A DNA stretch of 64,000 nucleotides from DATGLG01 sp035294245 (GTDB lineage: Bacteria > Pseudomonadota > Alphaproteobacteria > JACZXZ01): NCBI GenBank assembly GCA_035294245.1, contig DATGLG010000043.1, positions 1 through 64,000 of the forward strand, in the 5' to 3' direction. The notes beneath the pieces are model-generated. The model ran no database searches. It saw only the letters and a program-made list of their open reading frames with translations, and was not told the DNA's origin. Both the position numbers and the translations under genes were made by a program. Position 1 is the first letter of the stretch; each line of letters begins with the position of its first letter. This document shows positions 1-7,710 of the stretch, piece by piece.

Positions 1-63
1 GTGCCGACGCCGGACAATGTGCGGGAGCAGGAGAACCGCAACGTGCATATCGAGCTGCAATAG
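1..63 (+). CDS. C-terminal end of an OmpA-family outer-membrane protein (partial)
   Basis: Only the last 20 codons are present, open at the left edge and closed by TAG at 61-63. The peptide ends VREQENRNVHIELQ, which looks like the end of an OmpA C-terminal peptidoglycan-binding domain, where an R-E-x-x-N-R stretch is followed by a short strand before the stop. A rho-independent terminator follows directly, so this is the 3' end of a transcript. The family call rests on this short tail only; another protein with a similar ending cannot be excluded. Confidence 0.5.
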   Translation: MPTPDNVREQENRNVHIELQ

Positions 64-92
64 CCCGATCCGCCCGAAGGCGGCCATCACGG

Positions 93-126
93 ACGGCGCC
101 GGCCCACCCGGCGCCGTCTTTCTTTC
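93..126 (+). terminator. Rho-independent terminator after the OmpA-like gene
   Basis: A perfect 10-bp stem ACGGCGCCGG / CCGGCGCCGT (93-102 and 108-117) with the loop CCCAC is followed by the T-rich run CTTTCTTTCC. It lies 30 bp after the stop codon of the partial gene. Confidence 0.85.
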
Positions 127-190
127 CACCAACGCCGCGCCGGTCGTTTCTTTTTTGTTAATCAGCCCGCCTGATGATGAAAGCGTGCGC

Positions 191-210
191 GCAACCGGAA
201 AAACGGTTGC
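191..210. promoter_or_regulatory. Small stem-loop in the leader of the secreted-protein gene
   Basis: GCAACCG (191-197) and CGGTTGC (204-210) form a perfect 7-bp inverted repeat around GAAAAA. It lies in an AT-richer stretch between the upstream terminator and the gene starting at 288, followed by GTAAACGTTAAAAAAC. There is no T-run, so it is not a terminator. It could be an operator or a leader structure; the function is not known. Confidence 0.3.
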
Positions 211-287
211 AAGCCAAGCATGAATTCCGTAAACGTTAAAAAACTAACGAAAACAAATCGGCCGCATCGGCAAAGAAAGGGGATCTC

Positions 288-722
288 ATGACGGGAATGG
301 GGGCCCGGTATCTGCGCATTGCGACGGCCGTCGTCGTCGCGTTGGGGGTCACGGGAGTCATGCATGCGGCTTGGGCCGGCGCCAAGAAGTCGGCCAAGGC
401 CACGTCGGTCGCGGAGGCAAAGGCGCCGAACAGCGTCTACAATATCGGCTCGCTCGCCTCCGAGTTTCTCCAGAGCCAGACCCAGATGCGCATCCTCAGC
501 GACGACGATCGCGCTGCGCCGGCTTGCTCGGACAAGCACTTCGTCAAGGCCGACGTCATCAATCAGCCTTCGGTGAAAGTGGTGGGCTCAAAGGGCGTCA
601 CCGAGCGCAAATGGCTTGAGCAATGGACGCTCGACCGCTGCGGCACGCCCTTGGCCTATTACGTCTTCTTCACCGAAATCGGCAATGGCGGCGCCTACGT
701 CTCGGTCGTCGATCCGAAGTGA
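288..722 (+). CDS. Small secreted protein of unknown function
   Basis: 144 residues. The N-terminus has a typical signal peptide: a short charged start, a hydrophobic stretch at about 12-28 and a likely cleavage after AWA near residue 30. The mature part of about 110 residues has two cysteines (in PACSD and DRCGT) that could form a disulfide, and ends with the strand-rich segment YYVFFTEIGNGGAYVSVV. A ribosome binding site (AAAGGGG) precedes the ATG. I do not recognise the family. It is monocistronic, converging on the flavoprotein gene downstream. Probably periplasmic. Confidence 0.7.
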   Translation: MTGMGARYLRIATAVVVALGVTGVMHAAWAGAKKSAKATSVAEAKAPNSVYNIGSLASEFLQSQTQMRILSDDDRAAPACSDKHFVKADVINQPSVKVVGSKGVTERKWLEQWTLDRCGTPLAYYVFFTEIGNGGAYVSVVDPK

Positions 723-754
723 TCCGGCTGCACGGCGCCGCAGGCGCCTGACGA

Positions 755-1939
755 CTACACCACGTTGAGCTCCCGCACCGGTCGACGGCCGCTGAGGCGC
801 TCTTCCGAATAGGCGAAGACCGAAAGCTCGATACTGCGGTAACCACCGTAGAGAATGAGTTCGGTGATGGCGCGTCCCACGGCGGGCGATTGCTGGATGC
901 CGTGGCCGCTGAAGCCGTTGGCGAAGAGAAGATTGCCGATCTCGGGATGCGGCCCCAGGATCGCATTCTGATCGACCGTATTGTAGTCGTAGTGCCCCGC
1001 CCAGGCATTGGTGAGCTTGACCGCCTCAAAGGCGGGAATGCGCGCGGCCAGGGTCGGCCATACGATCTCTTCCCATTGCCGGTAATCGAGCTCGAGATCC
1101 TCGCAATCGGGATCGTCGCTCTCGTCGGGCGATACGCCGCAAATGAACTGGCGTCCTTCGGGCCGCACCCAGACGCCGGTCGGATCGATGAGCAGCGGGC
1201 AACCTTCCACCGGCGCGCGGCAATCGAAGACATAGACGAAGCGCTTACGCGGGCGGACGGGAAGGGCGACACCGGCCAGGGCTGCGACGGCGCCGCCGAA
1301 GGGCCCGGCAGCGTCCACCATATGGCCGCAGGCGACCCCGCCGGCCGATTTCAGCGTGACGCCGAGGATGCGCCCGCCGCGGCGCGCGACCGCGACGACC
1401 TCGTCGCTGAGATAAATCGCACCCTGGGCCCGCGCCTTGCGCTTGTAACCTTGCAGCAGGGCATAGGGGTCGAACCAGCCCTCGTTGCTGAGGCCGAGGG
1501 AGCCGAGCGCCAGGCCTTCGGTGTTGAGCCAAGGAAAGCGCTCCGCAAGGGAGGACGGCGGCAGCAGCACGTTGTCGGCGCCGTGGGCCTTCTGCACGGC
1601 GTGATTCTGCTCCAGCACCGCGCGCCCGGACTCACTCGCCAGGAAAAGATAGCCGTTCTCCCGGAAGCTGATCTGCGGCACCTCGCCATCGACGGCAAGG
1701 TAATCGCCGATATGCTTGAGGAAATGGGCGCCGAATTTCGAGAGCTCGATATTCGCCGGCGTGGAGAATTGCTGACGCACCGAGCCCGCCGAGCGCGTGG
1801 TCGAGCAATTGGCGTAAGTGGGGTCGCGCTCGACGACGGCGACGGTGCCGCGGAATTCGGGATGAGCCGTCAGGAAATAAGCGATCGCGCTGCCGACCCC
1901 GCCGCCGCCCACGATCACCACGTCATATACCTGCGCCAC
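755..1939 (-). CDS. FAD-dependent oxidoreductase, DAO family, FOXRED1-like
   Basis: 394 residues with GTG start (codon at 1937-1939), preceded by a GGAG/AAGGGG purine run. The N-terminus carries the Rossmann dinucleotide fold (VIVGGGGVGSA, residues 8-18) with the acidic end of strand 2 in VVERDP. The C-terminal part (HYDYNTVDQN, then FANGFSGHGIQQSPAVGRA) closely resembles the end of FOXRED1-type proteins and, more broadly, sarcosine/glycine oxidase-like enzymes that oxidise secondary amines or amino acids with FAD. Cytoplasmic; the substrate is unknown. It stands alone, downstream of the cold-shock gene on the same strand but separated by a terminator. Confidence 0.8.
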   Translation of the reverse strand: MAQVYDVVIVGGGGVGSAIAYFLTAHPEFRGTVAVVERDPTYANCSTTRSAGSVRQQFSTPANIELSKFGAHFLKHIGDYLAVDGEVPQISFRENGYLFLASESGRAVLEQNHAVQKAHGADNVLLPPSSLAERFPWLNTEGLALGSLGLSNEGWFDPYALLQGYKRKARAQGAIYLSDEVVAVARRGGRILGVTLKSAGGVACGHMVDAAGPFGGAVAALAGVALPVRPRKRFVYVFDCRAPVEGCPLLIDPTGVWVRPEGRQFICGVSPDESDDPDCEDLELDYRQWEEIVWPTLAARIPAFEAVKLTNAWAGHYDYNTVDQNAILGPHPEIGNLLFANGFSGHGIQQSPAVGRAITELILYGGYRSIELSVFAYSEERLSGRRPVRELNVV

Positions 1940-2030
1940 GTCGCGCCCCTTCGCTCCAAACGCTCGGACAGGGTTTTATCGGAGCATGCGCGATCCTGCC
2001 AAGACTCCGATCAGGGAAGATACTGCCCAA

Positions 2031-2064
2031 AACGAAGAGGGCCCGTCCCCAAGGGAACGAGCCC
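2031..2064 (-). terminator. Rho-independent terminator of the cold-shock gene
   Basis: Read on the minus strand, GGGCTCGTTCCC pairs with GGGGACGGGCCC (12 bp including two G-U pairs), followed by TCTTCGTTTT. It begins 28 bp beyond the cspA stop codon and separates that gene from the flavoprotein gene. Confidence 0.8.
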
Positions 2065-2091
2065 ACCATCGGTCGTTGTGACCGCTATTCG

Positions 2092-2298
2092 TTAGCGCAC
2101 GGAAAGATTGGTCGCCGATGTCTTGCCGTTGCGGCCCTGCTCCAATTCATACTCCACCTGCTGACCCTCGGAGAGGCCCGGCAGCCCGGCGCGCTCGACC
2201 GCCGAGATGTGAACGAAGACATCCTTCGAGCCGTCCTTCGGCGCGATGAAGCCATATCCCTTGGTGGGGTTGAACCACTTGACGGTTCCTGTAGCCAT
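2092..2298 (-). CDS. cspA: Cold-shock protein (CspA family)
   Basis: 68 residues beginning MATGTVKWFNPTKGYGFI, the classic cold-shock domain start with the RNP1-like motif KGYGFI and the RNP2 motif DVFVHIS. The ATG at 2298 is chosen because CspA proteins start exactly there; an in-frame ATG 42 bp upstream would add an uncharacteristic tail. The product is a five-stranded OB-fold protein that binds single-stranded nucleic acid and acts as an RNA chaperone. It has its own terminator and a leader of more than 150 bp, as is common for this family. Confidence 0.96.
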   Translation of the reverse strand: MATGTVKWFNPTKGYGFIAPKDGSKDVFVHISAVERAGLPGLSEGQQVEYELEQGRNGKTSATNLSVR

Positions 2299-2470
2299 TA
2301 CGAGTTCCTTACGAAGTAATAAGCCTGCCGCGACCATCACGGCAGATCTGCCTCACGATTTTCACGAGAAATGACCTCGCGCCGGAAAGAGCGAGGCGGG
2401 ATTCCCCAGAAACTCGGGAAACATTTGATAAGTAGGTAAGCCTTCGGCGGCGGAAAGCAAGCAATTTATG
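2299..2470 (-). promoter_or_regulatory. Leader and promoter region of cspA
   Basis: The stretch between the cold-shock gene and the flavin reductase-MarR gene has no convincing ORF. Just before the cspA ATG the minus strand reads AAGGAACTCGTA, which supplies the ribosome binding site. Long structured leaders are typical of cold-shock genes, but no specific cold-box was identified here. Confidence 0.4.
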
Positions 2471-2535
2471 TGTGCGCTGTGGGGGCAGGCCGATCCCGGG
2501 CCCCAAAGACCCCGGTCGGCCGGGCCCATTCCTTC

Positions 2536-3507
2536 TCAGCGTCGGGCGCCACCGCCCGCTTCCAATCGCTCGATGAGGGTGCGGAGGGACGCCTTGAGCT
2601 GGGCGGCCTCGGCTGGGTTATAGCCGGCGAGCACGGCCTTCTCGTGGGCCCGGGCACGCCTCAGCAGGTCGCGTACGATGCGCCGCCCCCTGGGGGTAAT
2701 ATGGACGAGCACCTGGCGGCGGTCGGCGGCGCTTGGCCGCCGCTCGACAAGGGCGAGGGCCGCCATGCGGTCGATCACCTTGGTCAAGGTCGGCTGCTTG
2801 AAGAGGACGATGCGCGCCAGGGTCGAGATCGTCATGCCGTCGCTGTCGCAAAGGGCGGCGAGTACCCGCCAATGAGGCACCGGCACGCCGAGGGGACGGA
2901 GCTGGGCGTGGAATTGGCCGCTCGCCTGGTGGCTGGCCCGTGCCAGGAGATAAAGCAGATAGTCGTCGATAAAGCGGCTCTCGGGGGCGGGCAGGTCGTC
3001 GGCGTGGCCCTCGGGATGATGGGAGGTCACCTTGTAGTATCCGGCGTGGAAGGCGAGCGCCGGCCGCTCCGCATCGGTGAAGCGCTCGACCTGGCCCACG
3101 AGGATCACATGATCGCCGCCGTCATACTGGTGGACGTTATGGCATTCGAACCAGGCGGTGCAGCCCTCGATCAGCGGCACGCCGCCGAGCCCCTCCCTCC
3201 AGGCGACGCCGGCGAAGCGATCCTCGCAGGGGCTCGCAAAGCGTCGCGAAAGCGCGATCTGGTCTGCGGCCAACACGTTGATCGCGTAATGGGGCGCCGC
3301 GAGGAAGGTCGAGAGCGCGCCGGCCGAGCGGGCGAGGCTCCACAGCACGAGGGGCGGATCGAGAGAGACCGAGTTGAACGAATTGGCCGTCAGCCCGATG
3401 CGATGCCCATCGGGGGTGCGCGTCGTCACCACAGTAACACCGGTCGGGAAGCGCCCGAGCGCGTTGCGAAAGGCGCGCCTGTCGAAGCTTGGCTTGCTTT
3501 CGTTCAT
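2536..3507 (-). CDS. Flavin reductase fused to a MarR-type domain
   Basis: 323 residues. Residues 10-165 form a flavin reductase-like FMN-binding domain (FPTGVTVVTTR, LTANSFNSVSLDPPLVLW, the YYKV end). Residues 178-318 form a MarR winged helix with the STLARIVLFKQPTLTKVIDRM recognition region and the DRR-x-VLVHITPRG wing. The same two-domain layout is known in the reductase C1 of p-hydroxyphenylacetate hydroxylase, where the MarR-like domain senses the aromatic substrate and speeds NADH-dependent flavin reduction. By analogy this is an effector-gated flavin reductase of a two-component monooxygenase. No oxygenase partner lies beside it. It is divergent from the NicX-like operon. It could also bind DNA. 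Confidence 0.88.
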   Translation of the reverse strand: MNESKPSFDRRAFRNALGRFPTGVTVVTTRTPDGHRIGLTANSFNSVSLDPPLVLWSLARSAGALSTFLAAPHYAINVLAADQIALSRRFASPCEDRFAGVAWREGLGGVPLIEGCTAWFECHNVHQYDGGDHVILVGQVERFTDAERPALAFHAGYYKVTSHHPEGHADDLPAPESRFIDDYLLYLLARASHQASGQFHAQLRPLGVPVPHWRVLAALCDSDGMTISTLARIVLFKQPTLTKVIDRMAALALVERRPSAADRRQVLVHITPRGRRIVRDLLRRARAHEKAVLAGYNPAEAAQLKASLRTLIERLEAGGGARR

Positions 3508-3607
3508 GGATGGCTGCAGCCCCTCTCCGTGCCAGTCTATCGCTAAATCTATTCCTTTTCATATAAAATTCGGGGTGTTAGGATCGGGTCGTTGCGTTTC
3601 CGGAGCA
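3508..3607. promoter_or_regulatory. Divergent promoter region of the reductase-MarR and NicX-like operons
   Basis: This 100-bp gap is the only AT-rich stretch in its neighbourhood (TTCCTTTTCATATAAAATTC at 3552-3571). TTTT-CATAT-AAAA at 3556-3568 is a short symmetric element that could be an operator for the MarR-type domain encoded next door. The shared position suggests co-regulation of both transcripts. This is inference from layout. Confidence 0.45.
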
Positions 3608-4666
3608 ATGGAGGAGCGGGTGCTCGCGGACCGCGTTGAAGGGAAGTGGATCGAGAGCTTCGCGGCGGTCTTCGCGCTCTGCAAGCTCGCAGCTGGCGAC
3701 GTCGTCGCCATTCTTTCCGAGAGCCAATCCCGCGCCTTGAACGTCCGCCTCGCCGAGCTGGCGCTCTTGCGCGTGGGCGCACGACCCTTCCACGTAGTCC
3801 TGCCCACGCCCGTCCAGAGGGCGCCGGTGCCGGTGCGCTCGACGGGCGCCTCCGATGCCTTGCAGGGGCTGAGGCCCGCGATCACGGCCCTGGCGGCCTC
3901 CGTCCTTGTCGTCGACCTCACGGTCGAAGGCATGCTGCACGCTCCCGAGTTGCCGGCGATTCTCGCCGGCGGCGCGCGGCTCCTCATGATCTCGAACGAG
4001 CATCCCGATGCCCTCGAGCGTCTCGTCCCCGACCCGTCCGAGACGGCGAAGGTGAAGGAGGGGCTGAGGCTCCTCAAGGCCGCCCGCCGCATGACCGTAA
4101 CATCCGCGGCCGGCACCGATCTCACGGTCGAGACCGAGGGTGCCACGGTTGGCGCCGTCTGGGGCTATTGCGAGAAGCCGGGGCAGGTGGCTCATTGGCC
4201 CGGCGGGCTCGTGCTCTGCTTTCCTCGCGCCGCCGCCGTCAACGGCACCCTCGTGCTTGATCGCGGCGACGCCAATCTCACCTTCAAGCGCTATCTCGAA
4301 ACGCCAGTGCGGCTGACCATTGAGAAGGACTATGTGACGGCGATCGAGGGCGACGGTCTCGATGCCGAGCTCATGCGCAGCTATATCGCCGCCTGGGGTG
4401 ACCGCGACGCCTACGCCGTCTCCCATCTCGGCTGGGGCATGAATCCGCGGGCGCGCTGGGAGGCGCTCGCCTTCTACGACAAGCGCGACACCAATGGCAC
4501 GGAGCTGCGCGCCTTCGCCGGCAATTTCTTATACTCGACCGGCGCCAACGAGACCGCCGGACGGCACACGCTCGGGCATTTCGATCTGCCCATGCGGAAT
4601 TGCACCGTGGCGCTCGACGGCAGGCCGGTGGTCGCGCGCGGCGTGCTGCAGCCGCCGCTTGCATGA
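3608..4666 (+). CDS. NicX-like protein (2,5-dihydroxypyridine 5,6-dioxygenase family)
   Basis: 352 residues. The C-terminal two thirds matches the pattern of NicX, the mononuclear iron dioxygenase that opens 2,5-dihydroxypyridine to N-formylmaleamate: GYCEKPGQVAHWPGG, NGTLVLDRGD, VSHLGWGMNPRARWE, AGNFLYSTGANE and HFDLPMRNC. The expected iron ligands are present as H273, H324 and D326. Such proteins are often mislabelled leucyl aminopeptidase because they share the M29 fold. ATG 3608 has a GGAG just upstream; GTG 3620 behind GGAGGAG is an alternative start. The stop overlaps an ATG (ATGA at 4663) at the start of the acyl-CoA dehydrogenase region, so the two are probably co-translated. The real ring substrate is unproven. 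Confidence 0.82.
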   Translation: MEERVLADRVEGKWIESFAAVFALCKLAAGDVVAILSESQSRALNVRLAELALLRVGARPFHVVLPTPVQRAPVPVRSTGASDALQGLRPAITALAASVLVVDLTVEGMLHAPELPAILAGGARLLMISNEHPDALERLVPDPSETAKVKEGLRLLKAARRMTVTSAAGTDLTVETEGATVGAVWGYCEKPGQVAHWPGGLVLCFPRAAAVNGTLVLDRGDANLTFKRYLETPVRLTIEKDYVTAIEGDGLDAELMRSYIAAWGDRDAYAVSHLGWGMNPRARWEALAFYDKRDTNGTELRAFAGNFLYSTGANETAGRHTLGHFDLPMRNCTVALDGRPVVARGVLQPPLA

Positions 4667-4689
4667 CGGCAAGCTCAGGAGATCTCGCC

Positions 4690-5919
4690 ATGGCGGATGA
4701 CGCCATTCCCCGCGTAATGGGCCGCGTGACCGCGAAGCAAGCCGAGCTTCTCGCGCGGGTGCGTGCGCTTGGCCCGACGTTCGCGGCGCGCGCCGAGCGC
4801 TATGATCGCGAAGCCTCCTTTCCCTTCGAGAATTACGCGGATATGCGCGCAGCGGGGCTCCTCGGCCTCTGCGTGCCCGAGGCCTATGGCGGCCTCGGCG
4901 CCGATTTCGAGACCTATTGCCTGGTTGCGGCGGAAATGGGCCGCTATTGCGGCGCCACGGCGCTCACCTTCAACATGCATGCCTGCTCGGCCCTGTGGAC
5001 CGGCCATCTCGCCGACGATCTCGACATGACGGCCGAGGAGCGCGCCGAGCACGAGCGGCACCGCCGGCTTCATTATCGGCGCATCGTGGCCGATGGTGCT
5101 GTGTACGCCCAGCCGTTCTCCGAAGGCTCCGCCGCGGCGGCCGGCAAGGCGCCCTTCGGCACCCTCGCCACGGCCGTCGACGGCGGCTGGCGCCTCAACG
5201 GCAAGAAGATCTTCGCCTCGCTCTCGGGGGCTGCCGACTATTACGGCGTGCTCTGCACCGAGGACAAGCCGGCCCTCAGCATGCGCGATACCCTCTATCT
5301 CGCCGTGCCGGCGACGGCGGAAGGCGTCTCCATCGTCGGTCCCTGGGACCCCCTCGGCATGCGCGCCACCGTCTCGCGCACGCTTCTCCTCAAGGATGTC
5401 TTCGTGCCCAACGAGGCGGCCCTTCTGCCGCGCGGCGTCTATTACCAGGCGGCGACGCGCTGGCCGCACATGTTCATGACCCTGGCGCCCAGCTACATGG
5501 GCATCGCCCAGGCAGCCTACGATTTCACCATCGCCTATCTGCGCGGCGAGATCGAGGGCGTCGGCGTGAAGCGGCGCATGTATCCGACCAAGCAGATCGC
5601 GGTCGCCGAGATGTTCATCAAGCTGCAGCAGACCTGGGCCCTGTTCCGCCAGGCGATCGGCGAAGCGAAGGTGGATCCCGGCAAGGCCGAGCGTCTGCGC
5701 GCCTATGCCGCCCAATACACGATCATGGAGAACGCCAACGATATCTGCCGGCTCGCCATCCGCACCTGCGGCGGCCAATCCATGCTGAAATCCCTGCCCC
5801 TCGAGCGCCTCTATCGCGACAGCCGCTGCGGCGCGCTGATGCTGCCCTGGACGGCGGAGCTCTGCCTCGATCGCATCGGCCGCGAGGCGCTCTACGAGCC
5901 GGGCGAGCGCGACGAGTGA
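4690..5919 (+). CDS. Acyl-CoA dehydrogenase
   Basis: 409 residues of the acyl-CoA dehydrogenase family, a cytoplasmic FAD enzyme that introduces an alpha-beta double bond into acyl-CoA and passes electrons to ETF. The N-terminal helical domain contains GLLGLCVPEAYGGLGADFETY. The middle beta domain has the NGKKIFASLSGAADYYGV and WDPLGMRAT segments, and the C-terminal helices include the RTCGGQSMLKS turn followed by RLYRDSRCGALM. Start 4690 is chosen for AGGAG eight bases upstream; ATG 4663 overlapping the previous stop would add nine residues. It lies between the NicX-like gene and an acyl-CoA ligase, implying an acid that is activated to its CoA ester and then dehydrogenated. Confidence 0.92.
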   Translation: MADDAIPRVMGRVTAKQAELLARVRALGPTFAARAERYDREASFPFENYADMRAAGLLGLCVPEAYGGLGADFETYCLVAAEMGRYCGATALTFNMHACSALWTGHLADDLDMTAEERAEHERHRRLHYRRIVADGAVYAQPFSEGSAAAAGKAPFGTLATAVDGGWRLNGKKIFASLSGAADYYGVLCTEDKPALSMRDTLYLAVPATAEGVSIVGPWDPLGMRATVSRTLLLKDVFVPNEAALLPRGVYYQAATRWPHMFMTLAPSYMGIAQAAYDFTIAYLRGEIEGVGVKRRMYPTKQIAVAEMFIKLQQTWALFRQAIGEAKVDPGKAERLRAYAAQYTIMENANDICRLAIRTCGGQSMLKSLPLERLYRDSRCGALMLPWTAELCLDRIGREALYEPGERDE

Positions 5920-5941
5920 GCGAGGCGGGCGGGGAGGGCCC

Positions 5942-7453
5942 ATGGATATCGCGAACTGGATCGAGCGCTGGGCCGCCTTCCAGCCGGAGAAATTCGCGCT
6001 CCGCTTCGAGGGAAGCGCGCTCGGCTACGCCGCCTTCGCCGACCGTATCGCGGCGGTCGCGCGCATGCTCAAAAGCGAGCTCGGCATCGGCCGCGGCGAT
6101 CGCATCGCCTTCCTCGGCTATAACAGCCCCGAGTTTCTCGCCCTCCTCTTTGCCTGCGCGCGGCTCGGCGCCATGCTGGTGCCGCTCAACTGGCGCCTCG
6201 CCGCACCCGAGCATCGCTATATCCTGAGCGATGCCGCTGCGGCCGCCCTCTTCGTCGAGCCCGAGCTCGTCGACCACGCCGAGCAGCTGCGCGCGGCCCT
6301 GCCCGATTGCCGCTTCGTCGGATTGGGCACGGCGAAGGCGGACTGGCTTGCCTATGACGCGCTGATCGGCGAAGCCGGCGGCGATGGCCGCAATCCCCAT
6401 GTCGGTCTCGAGACGCCGCTCCTCATCGTCTACACCGCGGGCACGACGGGGCGGCCCAAGGGCGCCGTGCTGACCCAGAGCGCCCTCACCTGGAATGCGG
6501 TGAACGCTACGGCGATGCACGACCTGACGAGCCGCGACGCGGTCCTCACGACGCTTCCCCTGTTCCACGTCGGCGGGCTCAACATCCAGACCCTGCCGGC
6601 GCTCCACGCCGGCGCCGCCGTCATCCTACACCGCCGCTTCGAGCTCGAGCTTGCGATGCGCGCCATCGCGGAGGATCGGCCAAGCCTCACCGTGCTGGTG
6701 CCGGCGCAGCTCAAGGCCCTCATCGAGCATCCCGGCTGGGTGAGGCTCGATCTCGGCAGCCTGCGCGCCGTCACCACCGGCTCGACCATCGTCCCGCTTC
6801 CCCTGATCGAAGCCTGGCATGCGCGCGGCGTGCCCATCATCCAGGTCTATGGCTCGACCGAGACGGCGCCCGTGGCCGTGCACCAGCGCATCGAGGATGC
6901 CCGCGCCACTGCAGGCTCGACAGGGAAGCCGGCGCTCCATTGCGAAGCGCGGATCGTGACCCGCGAAGGGCGCGAGGCCGGGCCCGGCGAGCGCGGCGAG
7001 ATCCTGGTGCGCGGGCCGAACGTGATGTTCGAGTATTGGGGCGATCCCGCCGCGACGGCGGAGGCGCTGCGCGACGGCTGGTTCCACACCGGCGATGTGG
7101 GGCATCGCGATGAGCGGGGCAATTTCTATGTCGATGAGCGCAAGAAGGACCTCATCATCTCGGGCAGCGAGAACATCTATCCCGCCGAGATCGAGGCGGT
7201 GCTGCAGGAAAGTGCGGCAATCGCCGATGCCGCCGTGGTGGCGCGCCCCCATGAGCGCTGGGGCGAGGTGCCCGTCGCCGTCGTGGTGCCGCGTCCCGGC
7301 GCCGAGCTCACCCGCGACGCCGTGCTTGCCCTCTTCGAGGGGCGCCTTGCCCGCTTCAAGCACCCCCACGACGTCCTCTTCGTCGCGGAGCTTCCGCGCA
7401 ACGCGATGGGGAAAGTGCTCAAATACCGGCTCCGCGAGATCGTCAAAGGATAG
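5942..7453 (+). CDS. Acyl-CoA ligase (AMP-forming)
   Basis: 503 residues of the ANL superfamily, which activates carboxylic acids with ATP to acyl-AMP and then to acyl-CoA. The P-loop is YTAGTTGRPKG (164-174), the A5 motif is YGSTETAP, the hinge region is TGDVGHRDERG and KDLIISGSENIYP, and the catalytic lysine is expected in NAMGKVLKYRLRE near the C-terminus. It starts 22 bp after the dehydrogenase behind GGGGAGGG, so it is the last gene of the NicX-like/ACAD operon. Its length fits fatty-acid or aryl-CoA ligases of the FadD/BadA type; the acid used is unknown. Confidence 0.92.
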   Translation: MDIANWIERWAAFQPEKFALRFEGSALGYAAFADRIAAVARMLKSELGIGRGDRIAFLGYNSPEFLALLFACARLGAMLVPLNWRLAAPEHRYILSDAAAAALFVEPELVDHAEQLRAALPDCRFVGLGTAKADWLAYDALIGEAGGDGRNPHVGLETPLLIVYTAGTTGRPKGAVLTQSALTWNAVNATAMHDLTSRDAVLTTLPLFHVGGLNIQTLPALHAGAAVILHRRFELELAMRAIAEDRPSLTVLVPAQLKALIEHPGWVRLDLGSLRAVTTGSTIVPLPLIEAWHARGVPIIQVYGSTETAPVAVHQRIEDARATAGSTGKPALHCEARIVTREGREAGPGERGEILVRGPNVMFEYWGDPAATAEALRDGWFHTGDVGHRDERGNFYVDERKKDLIISGSENIYPAEIEAVLQESAAIADAAVVARPHERWGEVPVAVVVPRPGAELTRDAVLALFEGRLARFKHPHDVLFVAELPRNAMGKVLKYRLREIVKG

Positions 7454-7710
7454 ATAGCCGCCCCCACCGTGGGCGCGCTCGTCGCGTCCAAGCCGCCGCT
7501 CATCATCTGACCGAAATGTGAGGGCCTTTTGCGCACCGAAGCGCATTCAGAAGTGGCCTTGCCTGCTTTCGTCGACTAATCTTTCAGCAGCCCCGTGACG
7601 GGGCACAGCCCGTCTTCTCTCGCGTTCCGGGAATTGCCTCTGATGGGGCATTTGGCGATCTCGGTAACATCCCGCGCGGCGCGCCGCGGCGGGAGCAGAG
7701 GAGGCGTGAC

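Noticed and set aside
734..748. GGCGCC-GCA-GGCGCC hairpin between the convergent genes at 722 and 755
   Set aside because: A 6-bp self-complementary stem with no T-run on either side; too weak to call a terminator in GC-rich DNA.
3608..4666. Annotation of the NicX-like gene as leucyl aminopeptidase (M29)
   Set aside because: The iron-ligand H..HxD pattern and the flanking motifs follow NicX more closely than metallopeptidases of the M29 family.
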